DNA from: Lentisphaeraceae bacterium
GTDB lineage: Bacteria; Verrucomicrobiota; Lentisphaeria; Lentisphaerales; Lentisphaeraceae
Direction: 5' to 3'
Assembly: GCA_021232515.1 (NCBI GenBank)
Contig: JAJPOQ010000034.1
Location: 1 to 64,000, forward strand
DNA: 64,000 nucleotides
Shown here: positions 62,559 through 64,000 of the stretch, piece after piece
Numbering within the stretch: the first letter of the stretch is position 1
Layout: each line of letters begins with the position of its first letter
The notes under the pieces: generated by a model
The model's input: the letters and a program-made list of their open reading frames with translations, nothing else
The model's database searches: none
Told to the model about the DNA's origin: nothing
Made by a program: the position numbers and the translations under genes

Positions 62559-64000
62559 ATGCTGCGAGCTATAATCATATTTACACTGACTTTTGGGCTT
62601 TTATCCCCTCTTAAGTCCAGTGAGCATCCAGCAAGGATATTAGCTGCACAACTTGATTACCAACTGCCAAATAAATCCTTGATAGATGTGAGTCTAGTCT
62701 CTAAAGCTTTGGAAGAACTCAACAAGGTCGATTATCTAAGTGACTCACAAAAAGAAATCGTTAGTCTGACTCTTTACTCTCTTATTACTGAAAACGATTT
62801 AGGGTTATTAGACACCCAAAAAGCATATCAAGGTGAAACTCCCATTGCTCAATTAATTGATGTGGCAAAGCAGCAGGGAAATGCAAAGCTTCAAAAATTA
62901 ATATTCTTAAGTTCTTCTTACTTAAATGTAGTATTTAAAGAAAAGCCTCAGAATGAAGTAAACTTGCTGTTTGCGAAGTCATTTCTTGCTGCGAGAACTA
63001 AGTTGAAACCTCTCTACCATGATCGTGAACTTGGTTACCATCTGAGCTTATACATCAAAGCTGCTTACACGAATCAGCTAAAACATAGAGGTCTTTTGCA
63101 ATTGTCTGCAATTGCGAAAAAACTTCTTCCTGATAATGAAGATCTGAATTTTACGGAAAAGGTTTTAGCTTATAATCTTCCAATTGTCTTTGATGGTAAA
63201 AACCTTAATTCCAAGAAGCTTTTTGAGGTAATTCAAAAACAATTACTGCTTTTAGAGAAGGACGATTCGAGGACAGCACTGCTTTTAGAGTTACAATCAA
63301 ATTTAAATGGGAAATCATCTTCTCATTATACTTTTAAGAAACCTTTTTATAAAAAATATACCTCATTAAATGTCGCAGCTGTCTCACCTAAAAAGGAAGG
63401 CCTTATTTTGCCACTTTACTTAGAGCGGTCACCTAAGTTAGGGTTGTCTACTTGTAAAATAGTCGGTACTCATGGCTCTACGGTAAAGGAATACCTAGAG
63501 AAGGCGTTCACTGCAATTGTACATTTGGATGAAAAAATCCAATATGGATCTACCTACACTTTTCAGTTTGAGAATCTGCAAAAAAGGATAAGTGGGAACT
63601 CTGCTTCTTTAGCGATGGCTCTATCGATACTATCGTTGGAAGGCTTTATTCACATACCAAATGCGACTTCTGCCACAGGAGCAGTTTCTGAAACTGGAGA
63701 AGTTTTAGAAGTTGGTGGTTTAGTTAAAAAGATACATGCTGCGATTACAGCCCAACAAAAATACCTAATCATACCGAAAGTAAATGAACGTGACTTAAGG
63801 GATTTCGTCCTTAAATATGGTACAGATGATCTCAAGAAATTAGAGTTGTTATCAATCACGCATTTAAGAGAATTACCCAAGATTTTATTTGAGTTAGAAA
63901 AGAAGTCAGTGTCTTTTCAGTCTTGCTTAGATTCGTCTAAAGACCTTGAGGTCTTTTTGAAAAATAATCCAAGTCATGAATCTGCGAGCTTGATTCTAGC
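62559..64000 (+). CDS. Exported protein with Lon-type serine protease domain (partial, runs off the window)
   Basis: An ORF opening with ATG at 62559 and still open at 64000 (480 codons seen). The N-terminal signal is MLRAIIIFTLTFGLLSPLKS. A ~260-residue helical region comes next, then a Lon proteolytic domain at ~290-410. The Ser motif is SGNSASLAMALSIL (Ser ~348, GxSA kept, the usual GPSAG altered) and the Lys motif is VLEVGGLVKKIHAAITAQ (~383-400), followed by LIIPKVNERDL. There is no ATPase domain. A secreted or periplasmic Lon-like Ser-Lys protease is uncommon; function is unknown. Confidence 0.78.
   Translation, partial: MLRAIIIFTLTFGLLSPLKSSEHPARILAAQLDYQLPNKSLIDVSLVSKALEELNKVDYLSDSQKEIVSLTLYSLITENDLGLLDTQKAYQGETPIAQLIDVAKQQGNAKLQKLIFLSSSYLNVVFKEKPQNEVNLLFAKSFLAARTKLKPLYHDRELGYHLSLYIKAAYTNQLKHRGLLQLSAIAKKLLPDNEDLNFTEKVLAYNLPIVFDGKNLNSKKLFEVIQKQLLLLEKDDSRTALLLELQSNLNGKSSSHYTFKKPFYKKYTSLNVAAVSPKKEGLILPLYLERSPKLGLSTCKIVGTHGSTVKEYLEKAFTAIVHLDEKIQYGSTYTFQFENLQKRISGNSASLAMALSILSLEGFIHIPNATSATGAVSETGEVLEVGGLVKKIHAAITAQQKYLIIPKVNERDLRDFVLKYGTDDLKKLELLSITHLRELPKILFELEKKSVSFQSCLDSSKDLEVFLKNNPSHESASLIL

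Overview
The window is low-GC bacterial DNA with short intergenic gaps. I infer a member of the PVC superphylum, most likely Lentisphaerota (Lentisphaera-like). Three signs point there: a paired planctomycete-type cytochrome gene (DUF1592/DUF1588/DUF1585) and DUF1552 gene, an ECF-like sigma factor coupled to a FecR-domain protein with a PVC-type C-terminal sandwich domain, and general gene content. This is inference from gene families; no 16S rRNA gene is present.

Layout. (1) 1-5125: a terminator, a small exported protein, tRNA-Arg(CCT), then sigma factor, FecR/anti-sigma-like protein, membrane protein and purple-acid-phosphatase-like enzyme. (2) 5126-5789: AT-rich, gene-free. (3) 5790-25780: a co-directional operon for an extracellular contractile injection system (eCIS, the Afp/PVC/MAC family). 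It runs DUF4255 cap, unknown protein, sheath with a large helical insert, two tube proteins, DUF5908, LysM protein, VgrG-like spike, gp25-like wedge, two large baseplate proteins, CIS tape-measure protein, AAA+ ATPase and DUF4157 protein. (4) 25773-37034: a cargo region. It has three short proteins with disordered, Q-rich leaders (one with a C/H catalytic-looking domain, one unknown, one WHH-type nuclease), a class 3 lipase and a leader-only fragment. Within it lies a four-gene membrane/periplasm module: patatin with membrane segments, pentameric-ligand-gated-channel-like protein, UrtA-like binding protein, and di-heme cytochrome lipoprotein. (5) 37058-37348: a PAAR spike-tip gene facing the operon, which probably completes the eCIS.

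(6) 37353-51353: mostly housekeeping genes: MazG-like pyrophosphohydrolase, ArgG-like, CoaB-like, SWIM/SNF2 helicase, PQQ propeller protein, MFS transporter, TrhO, RluA-type synthase, and the DUF1592/DUF1552 pair, whose second gene carries an apparent frameshift near its end. (7) 51350-58306, minus strand: an archaemetzincin-like lipoprotein followed by a five-gene oligopeptide ABC importer. (8) 58489-64000: cyclophilin lipoprotein, AroB, IclR regulator, two unknown genes and, running off the edge, an exported protein with a Lon-type protease domain.

The most notable parts are the eCIS with its leader-bearing cargo genes, and the patatin/channel/binding-protein/cytochrome module inside the cargo region. 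Functional links between those two are inference from position only. The sequence has no lysis, capsid, terminase or T6SS membrane-complex genes, so the contractile locus is not a prophage or a T6SS.
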